This document shows, one piece after another, positions 8,291-16,209 of a DNA stretch of 64,000 nt; the stretch's first letter is position 1; the number at the start of each line of letters is the position of its first letter. This DNA comes from VRUE01 sp963822295 (GTDB lineage: Bacteria; Actinomycetota; Thermoleophilia; Solirubrobacterales; 70-9). Position numbers and translations under genes: made by a program. The notes under the pieces were generated by a model that saw only the letters and a program-made list of their open reading frames with translations, did no database searches and was not told where the DNA came from. The stretch covers positions 1,488,001-1,552,000 of the forward strand of contig CAWGHD010000002.1 of NCBI GenBank assembly GCA_963822295.1, written 5' to 3'.

Positions 8291-8314
8291 ATACTGAACT
8301 TAATGGTTCAGTAT
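8291..8314. promoter_or_regulatory. Perfect 9-bp palindrome over the arsR start codon (operator)
   Basis: ATACTGAAC, six bases (TTAATG), GTTCAGTAT. The spacer contains the ATG at 8303. TGAA/TTCA half-sites fit what is known of ArsR/SmtB operators, and the site also lies in the upstream region of the divergent enoyl-CoA hydratase gene. Confidence 0.7.
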
Positions 8315-8650
8315 CAAGCTCAGCATCAATACCTGGACAGGTCATTCGCCGCTATCGCCGACCCCACCCGCCGCTCGGTTCTCGAGCGCCTCGGGAGCGG
8401 CCCGGCGAGCGTCAGTGAGCTCGCCGGGCCCTTCGAGATCACGCTGACCGGGATGAAGAAGCACATCCGGGTGCTCGAGGAGGCGGGCCTGGTGAGTACC
8501 GAGAAGGTCGGGCGGACGCGGGTCTGCAGCATCGGCCCGCGCCGGCTCGAGGACGTCCGCGAGTGGACGGAGGCATATCGGCGGATGCTCGACGAGCGCC
8601 TCGACCGGCTGGGCGAGCTGCTCGAAAAGACAAAAGGAGACCCACGATGA
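8303..8650 (+). CDS. ArsR-family winged-helix repressor
   Basis: 115 residues. An ArsR-type wHTH fills the protein: FAAIADPTRRSVLERLG, PASVSELAGPFEITLTGMKKH (recognition helix), IRVLEEAGLVSTEKVGRTR (wing). There is no cysteine-rich metal site of the ArsR or SmtB type (one Cys, in VCSIG), so it belongs with the SRPBCC-linked, metal-independent group. It is coupled to the following SRPBCC gene by an ATGA overlap. It probably represses its own operon through the start-codon palindrome. Confidence 0.85.
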   Translation: MVQYQAQHQYLDRSFAAIADPTRRSVLERLGSGPASVSELAGPFEITLTGMKKHIRVLEEAGLVSTEKVGRTRVCSIGPRRLEDVREWTEAYRRMLDERLDRLGELLEKTKGDPR

Positions 8651-9126
8651 GCGAAGAGACACCCCGGAAGACCGCGGTCACCGCCCGCGGCGACCGCGAG
8701 ATACACATCGAGCGCGTGTTCGACGCACCCCGCGAGCGCGTCTTCGAGGTCTACACGGACCCGGAGCTGATCCCCGAGTGGTGGGGGCCGCGTGGCACCA
8801 GGACCGAGGTCCTGGAGATGGACGCCCGCACCGGAGGCGACTGGCGCTACAGGGTCACGGGCTCCGACGGGAGCGTGACCGTCTTCCGCGGCACCTACCG
8901 CGAGGTCACGCCGCCCGAGAGGATCTCCCAGACCTTCGAATGGGACGGGATGCCCGGCCACGTCTCGGTTGACTCCTCCGAGTTCATCGACCTCGGCGAG
9001 CAGACCAGGGTGGTCACCACCTCGCTCTTCTACAGGACCGAGGAACGCGACGGGATGATCGACTCGGGCATGGAGGGTGGCCTCAGCGAGACATACGAGC
9101 GGCTGGACGAAGTCCTCGCACGCTGA
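8647..9126 (+). CDS. SRPBCC (AHSA1-type) domain protein
   Basis: 159 residues. IHIERVFDAPRERVFEVYTDPELIPEWWGP is the typical opening of the START/SRPBCC hydrophobic-pocket family. MDARTGGDWRYRVTG, PPERISQTFEWDG and the C-terminal helix GLSETYERLDEVL complete the fold. Such genes are commonly paired with an ArsR regulator; ligand and role are unknown. Its 3' end overlaps the convergent NHL-protein gene by 44 bp. Confidence 0.82.
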   Translation: MSEETPRKTAVTARGDREIHIERVFDAPRERVFEVYTDPELIPEWWGPRGTRTEVLEMDARTGGDWRYRVTGSDGSVTVFRGTYREVTPPERISQTFEWDGMPGHVSVDSSEFIDLGEQTRVVTTSLFYRTEERDGMIDSGMEGGLSETYERLDEVLAR

Positions 9127-11200
9127 GCGGCGGAAGCGCCGGGCGCTTCACGTGCTCGGCGCATTTGCAGTATTCGAAGACCCGCCAGCGGATCCTGAAG
9201 GGCCCCGTACCCAGATAGGTGAGCCTGAAGCGCCCGTGGCAGGCGTTCAGCGTCGCCAGCATGTCCTCCGCGCTGAAGGTGGCGACGCAGCCGCGCACCA
9301 GCTTCGTGTGCTCGAGCGGCTCGCCCCTTCGGTAGATGTTGAAGAGCCAGCCGAATACGGTCGGGAATTTCGGCGAACGCCAGGTCTGCGGCCGCGCGGT
9401 CCCCTGGAAGACGCGCGAACAGGCCCTCTTCGTGCAGCGCACTCTGCTCCACCACTTCGGCGGCTTGCCGTTCGGGAGCGCTTCTTCCCCTTCTTCTTCT
9501 TCCACGGGTGGCTGCAGGACGCCCTTCGCCGCGGTCGTGAAGTCGCGGACGGCGCCGGAGTTGGTGCCCTTGGCGTCCCAGACGCGCAGCCTGTATTGGT
9601 AGGTCGTCTGGGGTTTCAGCCCAGGCAGCACGGCACGGACGCCGGCCGGCGCCGGGAACGGCGGGTCGGGTGAGCACTGGGCCGTTTCGGCGCTCAGGAA
9701 CCCCCCGCTCTGGTAGTCCGCGGCCGGGATGTACTCGAAGTAGCAGCCGGTCGCGGGCAGCGACGAGTCGGGGTCGAGATGACCGGTGACCGCCGCCGAC
9801 GAATGCTGGATGGCCTCGGCGGCGCCGGTCACCGCTTCCGCCCGGCTGCCGGTCTGGACGGTCCGTTCCAGGCCCGTCCGCTTCCCGCCGGAGTTCGATG
9901 CGACAAGGCGATATCTGTAGAGCGACCCGCCCTCGAGATGGGGAAGCGCGGCGCCGACCTCGGTCGGCCCGTGAAAAGGCGGCGCGGGAGCGCACTGGAC
10001 CGTCTGCGCGTCCAGGAACGTGGGGTACTGGTAGGGCTGGACCTTGACGTATTCGAAGCCGCAGCCGGTGACGACCCCGTTGCCGGCGGGGTCGACGCTT
10101 CCGGCGATGGTCGTCATCCGCGGGCTGACCAGGGTGCTCGAACCGGTGGCCACCTCCGGCACGATGCCGGGGGCGACGAACACGCCCACCATTCCGGCTC
10201 CCCCCCAGATGCGAGGGCGGCTCGTGTAGACGGTGTCGCTGACGGCATCCACCGCCAGGTCCTCGGCGCCGCCGAGCAACGACTGATACTCGGCGCCGAA
10301 GGTCTCCAGGGGGGTGCAGCTCGGCCAGGGGCAGGCCAGCGAGTAGCGCTCGATGCTGCCGTTGCCGCCGTTGCCGCTGACGTAGAGGTCACCGCCCGGC
10401 TGGTCGATCGCAAAACCCCGAACCTGACTATCGAGCTCGAGGGTTCCGAGGTCGGCGCCCGCCGGCCCGGTCTTGATCAGGCCCCAGCCCTGCTCGAGGT
10501 AGTAGCTCCCGTCCGCGTCGATCGCCAATCCCTCCGTCCCCCCTCCGCGAGTGACGATCGTCGAGACCGCGTCGCCGTCCGGGTCGAACCGGTGGATCTT
10601 CGACGTCTGGGGGTCTTCGTCACCGAAGTCGGGATCGAGCGCGAACAGGTGCCCGCCGGGGGCGACGGCGATGCCCCAGATCGCCGGGTCCGACCCCCCG
10701 ACGGGCCCGACCTGGCCTTCAATGCCCCAGATCGGGTCGAGCTGCCCCGAGGAGGCGAACTTCGAGGCCAACATGGTGTCCCAGTCACCGACGTAGACGG
10801 CGCCGCCGGCCGGATCGACGGCGATCAGCGCGGGCGTGCCGAGCGCGCCGGGCGGCCGGCCGATCGAGCTCGGCGCCCGGCCCGCTCTGCAGATGTGGCC
10901 GGAGGAGGCCGTGCAGACGTCGCCGCCCGTCGTCCCGTTGACACCGTCGCCGAACATGAGGACGAACCGGCCGGAGGGGTCGAACCTGACGACGCGATGG
11001 CTCGATGGGTCGGTGACGTAGAGCTGGTGGGCGGCGGGTCCGGCGGAGTTGTCGACGGCGATGGCCCTGGGGTCCAGCTCAGGGGTGAGCCCTGCCCCGT
11101 CGATCGCGAAGGAGAAGACATGCGACCCGGCCGCGAGCGCCGGAGTTGCCGCAAGAGCGAGCACGACCAGCGCCGCCGCTGCCCCGATCGCCACTCTCAT
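9083..11200 (-). CDS. Exported NHL/SMP-30-like propeller protein with two Fn3-like repeats
   Basis: 705 residues. The start at MRVAIGAAAALVVLALAAT gives a signal peptide; in-frame upstream sequence lacks one. The N-terminal half is a beta-propeller (PRAIAVDN, HRVVRFDPSGRFVLMFG, PALIAVDPAGGAVYVGD, GLAIDADGSYYLEQG, DLYVSGNGG). Two roughly 95-residue repeats follow, each with a GSVDP or GHLDP element, an FEY motif, a QCxPxPPF stretch and a YxYRLxxxN/D strand. The C-terminal region has several cysteines (VRCTKRACSRVF, LNACHGRFRL, EYCKCAEH). Probably cell-surface; no enzyme motif seen. Confidence 0.7.
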   Translation of the reverse strand: MRVAIGAAAALVVLALAATPALAAGSHVFSFAIDGAGLTPELDPRAIAVDNSAGPAAHQLYVTDPSSHRVVRFDPSGRFVLMFGDGVNGTTGGDVCTASSGHICRAGRAPSSIGRPPGALGTPALIAVDPAGGAVYVGDWDTMLASKFASSGQLDPIWGIEGQVGPVGGSDPAIWGIAVAPGGHLFALDPDFGDEDPQTSKIHRFDPDGDAVSTIVTRGGGTEGLAIDADGSYYLEQGWGLIKTGPAGADLGTLELDSQVRGFAIDQPGGDLYVSGNGGNGSIERYSLACPWPSCTPLETFGAEYQSLLGGAEDLAVDAVSDTVYTSRPRIWGGAGMVGVFVAPGIVPEVATGSSTLVSPRMTTIAGSVDPAGNGVVTGCGFEYVKVQPYQYPTFLDAQTVQCAPAPPFHGPTEVGAALPHLEGGSLYRYRLVASNSGGKRTGLERTVQTGSRAEAVTGAAEAIQHSSAAVTGHLDPDSSLPATGCYFEYIPAADYQSGGFLSAETAQCSPDPPFPAPAGVRAVLPGLKPQTTYQYRLRVWDAKGTNSGAVRDFTTAAKGVLQPPVEEEEGEEALPNGKPPKWWSRVRCTKRACSRVFQGTARPQTWRSPKFPTVFGWLFNIYRRGEPLEHTKLVRGCVATFSAEDMLATLNACHGRFRLTYLGTGPFRIRWRVFEYCKCAEHVKRPALPPLSVRGLRPAARMSR

Positions 11201-11254
11201 GAACCCCGTCTGGCTCCCTGCCACCCTGGGTTTGAGGGTACCGACCGGGCATTT

Positions 11255-11274
11255 CCGCAAGGAAATTCTTGCGG
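11255..11274. promoter_or_regulatory. Perfect 7-bp inverted repeat overlapping a -35 element
   Basis: CCGCAAG, GAAATT, CTTGCGG. The right arm contains TTGCGG (11269-11274), followed 16 nt later by TAAAGT (11291-11296), a plausible promoter for the microprotein gene at 11323. Confidence 0.45.
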
Positions 11275-11322
11275 TGTCCCGAATCCGGGGTAAAGTAACT
11301 CCTGTCACAAAGGAGGTTGCGC

Positions 11323-11415
11323 ATGCCCGAGGGATATGACCTGTTGGCCGGTGTCCTCGTCGCCATGGTCGTCTTGGTGATGATGGGCGGGGCGTTCGGC
11401 CGCTCCCACCCGTAG
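11323..11415 (+). CDS. 30-residue single-span membrane microprotein
   Basis: MPEGYDLLAGVLVAMVVLVM followed by MGGAFGRSHP and a TAG. A near-perfect Shine-Dalgarno sequence (AAAGGAGG, 11309-11316) lies 6 nt before the ATG, one of the strongest in the window and strong evidence for translation. About 17 residues form one transmembrane helix with a short charged C-terminus. Size and topology resemble regulatory small membrane proteins or KdpF-like peptides, but I see no Kdp genes nearby. It sits between the divergent NHL protein and a glycosyltransferase gene. Confidence 0.65.
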   Translation: MPEGYDLLAGVLVAMVVLVMMGGAFGRSHP

Positions 11416-11449
11416 TTTCGCCACAGCTTTGACTGGGCTGCCCGGCTCA

Positions 11450-11455
11450 TATGCT
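11450..11455 (+). promoter_or_regulatory. -10 box TATGCT for the gene starting at 11462
   Basis: 6 nt before the GTG. TTGACT at 11429-11434 could be the -35, with a short 15-nt spacer. Confidence 0.45.
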
Positions 11456-11461
11456 GGCCGG

Positions 11462-12349
11462 GTGCCCGACGCCGAGCGCCAGCGACCGCCGCTCTCCGTG
11501 GTCATCCCCGCACGCGAGGGCATGGCGGAGGTCGACTCCCCGCTCGAGGCGCTCCTCCCCGAAGCGGAGGCGAACGGAGTCGAGGTGGTGGTCGTCGGCG
11601 GCGTCGAGGGCGAGGAGCCGGCCTCGAACGCGGTGCGCCTGATCCCGATGCCGGGCGCCGACATCTACGCGATGCGGCGACGAGGGATGGCCGAGGCGGC
11701 GGGGGAGGTGGTCGCGATCGGCGAGGACCACGCGATTCCACGACCGGGGTGGTGCGAGGCGGTCATACGCGCCCACGAGGAGAACCCGGGCGCCGCCGCG
11801 GTCGTCGGCTGCCTCGTCAACGCGACCGACTCGACCCTCGCCGGCCGCGCCAACTTCCTCGCCTTCGCCGCGGCCTGGCAGCCGCCGATGACGGAGCTGC
11901 CGCCGCGTCGCCCTCCCCCCTCCTCTGCGGTGACGATCAAGCGCGACGCCCTGCGCGGCATCGAGGCCGAGTCGCTCGGCTGGGTCGAGGCCGAGCTGAT
12001 CCCCTCCCTCTTCGCCCAGGGCCTGATGGTCGCCGACGGGCGGATCACCGTCGACCATTACCAGGACAACGGCAGCCTCTGGTCGATCCGCAACGCCTAC
12101 GACAGCGCCCGCTCCTCCTACGGATACCGCTACCGGGCGCTGGCGTCCTGGCGGCAGCGGGCGATCGCCCGCTGGACCCTGCGCGGCATTCCGCGCCGCC
12201 TGCTGGAAGAGGCACGGGAGGCCTCGGCGGGAGGCCCGGTCCGGCGCTCGGAGTCGGCCCTGATCATGCTGATCGCGCTCGCCGCCGGCCTCGGCGGCGC
12301 GGTCGGGGCGCTGCTCGGGCCCGGCGGCTCGCCGGACCGCGTCGCCTGA
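11462..12349 (+). CDS. Glycosyltransferase family 2-like protein with C-terminal membrane helix
   Basis: 295 residues. GTG at 11462 is preferred because of the TATGCT box 6 nt upstream and because PPLSVVIPAREG, the first GT2 beta strand, follows closely. GT-A features are the acidic motif GEDHAIPRPGWCEAV (in place of the usual DxD) and PPSSAVTIKRDALRG. A hydrophobic C-terminal segment (ALIMLIALAAGLGGAVGALL) suggests membrane attachment. The donor and acceptor are unknown. The gene is convergent with the PhoD-like gene, 3 nt away. Confidence 0.65.
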   Translation: MPDAERQRPPLSVVIPAREGMAEVDSPLEALLPEAEANGVEVVVVGGVEGEEPASNAVRLIPMPGADIYAMRRRGMAEAAGEVVAIGEDHAIPRPGWCEAVIRAHEENPGAAAVVGCLVNATDSTLAGRANFLAFAAAWQPPMTELPPRRPPPSSAVTIKRDALRGIEAESLGWVEAELIPSLFAQGLMVADGRITVDHYQDNGSLWSIRNAYDSARSSYGYRYRALASWRQRAIARWTLRGIPRRLLEEAREASAGGPVRRSESALIMLIALAAGLGGAVGALLGPGGSPDRVA

Positions 12350-12352
12350 CCC

Positions 12353-13996
12353 TCAGGCGATGCGCCGCTCGAAGCTCTTGTCGAGGGAAGTCTCGTCCTG
12401 CTCGCCGCGGATCGTCTTGTCGAGCCGCACGATCGCCTCGCGCCCGTCGAGGCGCAGCGTCCCTACCTGGTTGTCGAAGTAGGGGCCCTCGAGCAGGCGC
12501 CAGCGCAGGCCCGGGTCCGGCGCCCCCGACATTCGCGCCAGGAGATGGGCGAACGTTTCGGCGGCGGCCGTGAAGCCCGCCCTGATCGTCGTCCGCTCGC
12601 GCTTGTCGAGCGGGTTGCGGTAGGGCGAGCAGACCATCTGGAACACCTTGCTCTCGACCCCCGTCCCGCGCCTGAACGCGACGTCGCAGAGGTAGGCGTG
12701 ATGGACGTCCCCGGAGAGGAACCCGATCGAGGCCGGCGGCTTCCCCCGCTGGCCCGAGCCGACCTCCTCGAGGAGACCGCGGACCCGCTGGAACGAGAAC
12801 TGAAAGGCCGCCCAGTGGTCGAAGTCCAGCGCCCGCCGCAGCTTCTCGCTGGCGCGCGAGACCGGCCCGCCCCACTCGCCGTCGCAGAGGCGCTCGTTCC
12901 AGGCCTCGAGGTGGTGGAAGGCCGGCGAGAGCAGGTAGGGCACCGTCGTGCAGAGCAGCAGGTGGTCGAAGTCGCCGCTGCAGTGCTCGACGATCCAGTC
13001 CCAGACGTCGTCGTCGAACATCGAGCGCCGCTCCTCGGTCAGGACCCGCGAGGCGCGCGAGTCCATGAAGACGACCCGCACGCCGTCCACGTCGCGGCAG
13101 AAGCTCCAGCGCGTTCCGGATCCGGTCGAGTCGATCTCCCTCGCCCACTCGCGCAGCACGCCGGTCGCGTCGCGGTTGCCGCGCACCTTCTCGTAGACCT
13201 CGTTCTCCTCGAGCTCACGCGGGGAGAGGTTGCCCAGGTGCTGGTAGATCCAGTAGCTCATGATCCCCGCGACCGCGCGCTCGTGCCACCACTCCTTGCG
13301 CTTCATCTCCTCGTGCCAGGATCGCGAGATGTTCCAGTCGTCGCTCATGTCGTGGTCGTCCCAGGCCATCGAGAGCGAGACCGTCGAGAACAGCCAGCGG
13401 ACCACGGGGTCCTTCCAGGACTCGTTGTAGAGCCAGGTGTACTCCTCGAAGTCGACCACCTCCTCGCCCGGCGGCCGGCTGGTGTCGCGGCGGGCCCGGA
13501 TCCGCTCGCGGGCCTCGGGCGAGCCCTCATCCACGTAGACCTGGTCGCCGAGCAGGAAGAGGAGCTCGGGCCACTCGCTGCGGTCGTCGCGCATCATCTG
13601 CTGGGCGAGGACGTGGAGCGCGTCCAGGTCGCGGCCGTCCTCGTGCTCGTCCTTGGTCAGGATGTAGGGCTCCTCGTGGGGCAGGGCCACCCTGCAGGAG
13701 CCGAAGCAGATGTCGACGGGCTGGCCGGGGCTGAGCGTGCGGATCGCGCTCGGCGGCTGGTCGGAGCCGGGCTCCGGCCAGCGCTGCTCCCCGTCGAGCG
13801 TGACCCCGTACTCGTGGAACCCCCCGGGCTCGAGGCCCTCGATGCAGACCAGGGCGTAGTGGTGGCCGGCGACGCCGAAGGTCGGCTCGCGGCGGCCGAG
13901 CACCTCGACCTCGCAGGCATCGGTCGTCTCCACCCAGACCGTCGCCTCCGTTTCCGAGACGTAGCGCAAGAGTGGGCCGACACGGATCTCCGCCAT
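12353..13996 (-). CDS. PhoD-like metallophosphatase
   Basis: 547 residues starting MAEIRVGPLLRYVSE. An N-terminal Fn3-like domain (TEATVWVETTDACEVEV) precedes the phosphatase core. Metal-ligand motifs are FGSCRV, LLGDQVYVDEG, MAWDDHDMSDDW, VVFMDSRASR and GFLSGDVHHAYLCDV, which match the PhoD/alkaline phosphatase D family (Fe/Ca phosphodiesterase-phosphomonoesterase). I see no Tat or Sec signal peptide, unlike secreted PhoD, so it may be cytoplasmic. An in-frame ATG at 14029 would add 11 residues. It lies downstream of a glycosyltransferase gene on the same strand. Confidence 0.82.
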   Translation of the reverse strand: MAEIRVGPLLRYVSETEATVWVETTDACEVEVLGRREPTFGVAGHHYALVCIEGLEPGGFHEYGVTLDGEQRWPEPGSDQPPSAIRTLSPGQPVDICFGSCRVALPHEEPYILTKDEHEDGRDLDALHVLAQQMMRDDRSEWPELLFLLGDQVYVDEGSPEARERIRARRDTSRPPGEEVVDFEEYTWLYNESWKDPVVRWLFSTVSLSMAWDDHDMSDDWNISRSWHEEMKRKEWWHERAVAGIMSYWIYQHLGNLSPRELEENEVYEKVRGNRDATGVLREWAREIDSTGSGTRWSFCRDVDGVRVVFMDSRASRVLTEERRSMFDDDVWDWIVEHCSGDFDHLLLCTTVPYLLSPAFHHLEAWNERLCDGEWGGPVSRASEKLRRALDFDHWAAFQFSFQRVRGLLEEVGSGQRGKPPASIGFLSGDVHHAYLCDVAFRRGTGVESKVFQMVCSPYRNPLDKRERTTIRAGFTAAAETFAHLLARMSGAPDPGLRWRLLEGPYFDNQVGTLRLDGREAIVRLDKTIRGEQDETSLDKSFERRIA

Positions 13997-14037
13997 TCCC
14001 CTTTCCTGCCCGCCCCCGCGGTTCTTCATGCGTGCGA

Positions 14038-15417
14038 TCAGCGAGTGACGGCGGTGAGCTCGTCCACCCGTCCGGCGAGCTCGAGGCCGATCTGGCGCCA
14101 GGAATAGCGGTCGGCGACGTCCTCGCGGGCGCTGCGGCCGCGGCGGCGGCGCGCGGGAGCGTCGTTGACCGCCTCCACCATCGCCCCGGCGAGGGCGTCC
14201 ACGTCGTCGGGCGGGACCAGCCAACCGGTCTCGGGGTCGTCGACGATCGTGGCCGGGCCGTCGCGATCGACGGCGACCACAGGCAGCCCGCAGGCCATCG
14301 CCTCCACCAGGACCTGGCCGAACTGCTCCCTGACCGAGGCGTGGACGAGCAGGTCGGCGGCGTTGATGAAGCCGGGCAGCTCCTCGTGGGAGTGCCATCC
14401 GGCGAGGAAGACGTCCGAGAGGCCGAGGCGCTCGACCACCTCGGCGGGGTGCTCCCCCTCCCACTCGCCGGGGTAGCCGCCGAGCAGGACGAGGGCGGTG
14501 GGCTCGTCGAAGAGCGGGCGCGCCAGCGAGTAGGCCTCGATCAGCAGCGGCAGGCGCTTGACCTCGGTGAAGCGGCCCGAATAGAGCAGCACCGTTCCGT
14601 CCAGTGCCTCGAGATCCGACTCCTCGTAGGCGACGCTGCCGGGCGCCGAGCCCGGCCTCCACCCCTGCGGCCGTTCGACCAGATGGCGGCGCCAGTGGGA
14701 CCGGCGGTCGCCTTCGCCGGGGGCGAAGGCGGGATCGAAGCCGTTGGGCACGCAGACGAAGCGATCCGGGTCGAGGTCGAGCGCGGCGGCGGCCCGCCTG
14801 CGCCCCTTCGGGCTGCTGACCACGATCCGCCCGCATTCCGCCGCCCAGTCGCTGATCCGCTCCGCCCAGCGCTCGGCGTGCGTCCAGCTCGCCGGCGGGC
14901 CGGCGGCGATCCGCTCCAGCATGAGCAGCTCGGTGCCGTGCACGTGCCCGAGCACCGGGACCTCCGGAAAGGCGCGCGCGGCCGCCTCGTTCAGGGGGCT
15001 GAGGTGATGGAGGTAGAGAAGGTCGGCGTCGCCGGCGCCCGCCAGCCGCAGCTCCCGCATCCAGGCCTCGACCTGGAGCTCGTAGGCATCGTCGTCGAGA
15101 GAGGCGAGGACCGGGTCCTCGGCATCGGCGCGGTCCTCATAAGAGCCGTGCATCGGCGCGCTTCCGGCCGGGCCCTCGAAGCGGAGCGGGTCCTCGCCGC
15201 GCAGCGCGGCGGTGAAGTCCACGGGCCGCAGGTCCAGCCCCGAGTAGAAGCGCGAGGCCAGCGCGTGCTCGCCGACGTCCGACCGAGAGCCGGAGAGCAC
15301 CGTGACCTCCGTCTCGTTGCGCTCGAACTCGTGCGCGAGGGCCCTGCAGACGTGCGCGGAGCCACCGCGCGGATAGAAGTAGATGCCCATCAACAGCCTT
15401 GTCGGAGTAGCGAGCAT
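14038..15417 (-). CDS. Glycosyltransferase family 4 (GT-B)
   Basis: 459 residues. The ATG at 15417 lies 8 nt after a TAGCCT box. The N-terminal Rossmann lobe has LLMGIYFYPRGGSAHVCRAL and later HVHGTELLMLERI. The C-terminal lobe has LLYSGRFTEVKRLPLLIEAY, FLAGWHSHEELPGFINAADLL and the E-x7-E nucleotide-sugar motif (REQFGQVLVEAMACGLPVV), all typical of retaining GT4 enzymes. Probably cytosolic and acting in cell-envelope glycan or glycolipid synthesis; the substrate is not readable. 46 nt separate it from the phosphodiester glycosidase gene upstream. Confidence 0.83.
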   Translation of the reverse strand: MLATPTRLLMGIYFYPRGGSAHVCRALAHEFERNETEVTVLSGSRSDVGEHALASRFYSGLDLRPVDFTAALRGEDPLRFEGPAGSAPMHGSYEDRADAEDPVLASLDDDAYELQVEAWMRELRLAGAGDADLLYLHHLSPLNEAAARAFPEVPVLGHVHGTELLMLERIAAGPPASWTHAERWAERISDWAAECGRIVVSSPKGRRRAAAALDLDPDRFVCVPNGFDPAFAPGEGDRRSHWRRHLVERPQGWRPGSAPGSVAYEESDLEALDGTVLLYSGRFTEVKRLPLLIEAYSLARPLFDEPTALVLLGGYPGEWEGEHPAEVVERLGLSDVFLAGWHSHEELPGFINAADLLVHASVREQFGQVLVEAMACGLPVVAVDRDGPATIVDDPETGWLVPPDDVDALAGAMVEAVNDAPARRRRGRSAREDVADRYSWRQIGLELAGRVDELTAVTR

Positions 15418-15425
15418 CGACACCG

Positions 15426-15431
15426 AGGCTA
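15426..15431 (-). promoter_or_regulatory. -10 box TAGCCT for the gene starting at 15417
   Basis: 8 nt before the ATG. Confidence 0.5.
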
Positions 15432-15462
15432 CTGGTGAGGGCCCGTCGCCGGGCACGGGGGC

Positions 15463-16209
15463 TCAGCGCACGAAGAACCGAAGGGCGGTCGCGACCTCGC
15501 GGCCGCCGGCGATCTCCCTGCCGTGCTCCTCCCGCGGCGTGTTGCGCAGGCGCCCCCCGACGACCAGCGAGGCCGAGCCGCCGCCGTCGAGGTTGATCGC
15601 CTCGACGGCGCCGAGGCCGCGCATCGCATCGGCCAGCTCCGCCAGGGTGAGGCCGGCCTCGTCGTCGGCACGACCCTCGGAGACGACCGCGATCAGCTCC
15701 TCCTCGCAGAGGCCGAGGGCCGCCCGCGGGTAGCGGCCGGCGCAGATGTCGGAGTCGAACTGGCGCGAGCCCGCCGAGAATCCCTCCGGGTCCTGCCCCT
15801 GGCGCAGCGAGGCGCCGCCGGCGACGAGCATCGGCCCCGCTTGGAGCAGGTCGCCGGCGGGCTCGGCGGGAAGGTCGCGGCGGGAAGCCAGGGCGACCCC
15901 GCCGCCGTCGATGTGGACGCAGGCGCGCATGGCGCCCCAGGGCGGGTCGAAGGGCACGGTGGGCAGGGCGTGCCCGTCGATCCGCAGGTCACCCAGCGGC
16001 GGCCCGCCGGGCCGCACGTAGAAGCCGCCGATCACGGCATGCTCGGCGCCGTTCGCCGAGCACCAGCGGAGCAGCGTCGAGCGCGGCTCGATCGCGACCA
16101 CCCGGGCGGAGAAGCGGGAGCGGTCGAAGCGAGCCACCTGGAGGGTGGTCCCGGCCCCGTCGGCCAGGCTCAGCCTGACGCTCTCGAGCGAGGGGGCGGC
16201 CGCGATCAC
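15463..16209 (-). CDS. Phosphodiester glycosidase (NAGPA-type) domain protein
   Basis: 248 residues. No ATG exists near the N-terminus; the GTG at 16209 overlaps the stop of the desaturase gene as GTGA and is the best start. Conserved NAGPA blocks are present: AVIGGFYV, FDSDICAGRYPRAALG, LTLAELADAMRGLGAVEAINLDGGGSASLVVGG and TALRFFV. The family removes GlcNAc from phosphodiesters or is linked to exopolysaccharides. There is no obvious signal peptide, so either an upstream start or a cytosolic location must be considered. It is translationally coupled to the desaturase. Confidence 0.75.
   Translation of the reverse strand: MIAAAPSLESVRLSLADGAGTTLQVARFDRSRFSARVVAIEPRSTLLRWCSANGAEHAVIGGFYVRPGGPPLGDLRIDGHALPTVPFDPPWGAMRACVHIDGGGVALASRRDLPAEPAGDLLQAGPMLVAGGASLRQGQDPEGFSAGSRQFDSDICAGRYPRAALGLCEEELIAVVSEGRADDEAGLTLAELADAMRGLGAVEAINLDGGGSASLVVGGRLRNTPREEHGREIAGGREVATALRFFVR

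Noticed and set aside
8261..8302. Upstream start for the ArsR gene
   Set aside because: The ATG at 8303 lies in the palindrome and the upstream codons are promoter sequence for the divergent gene.
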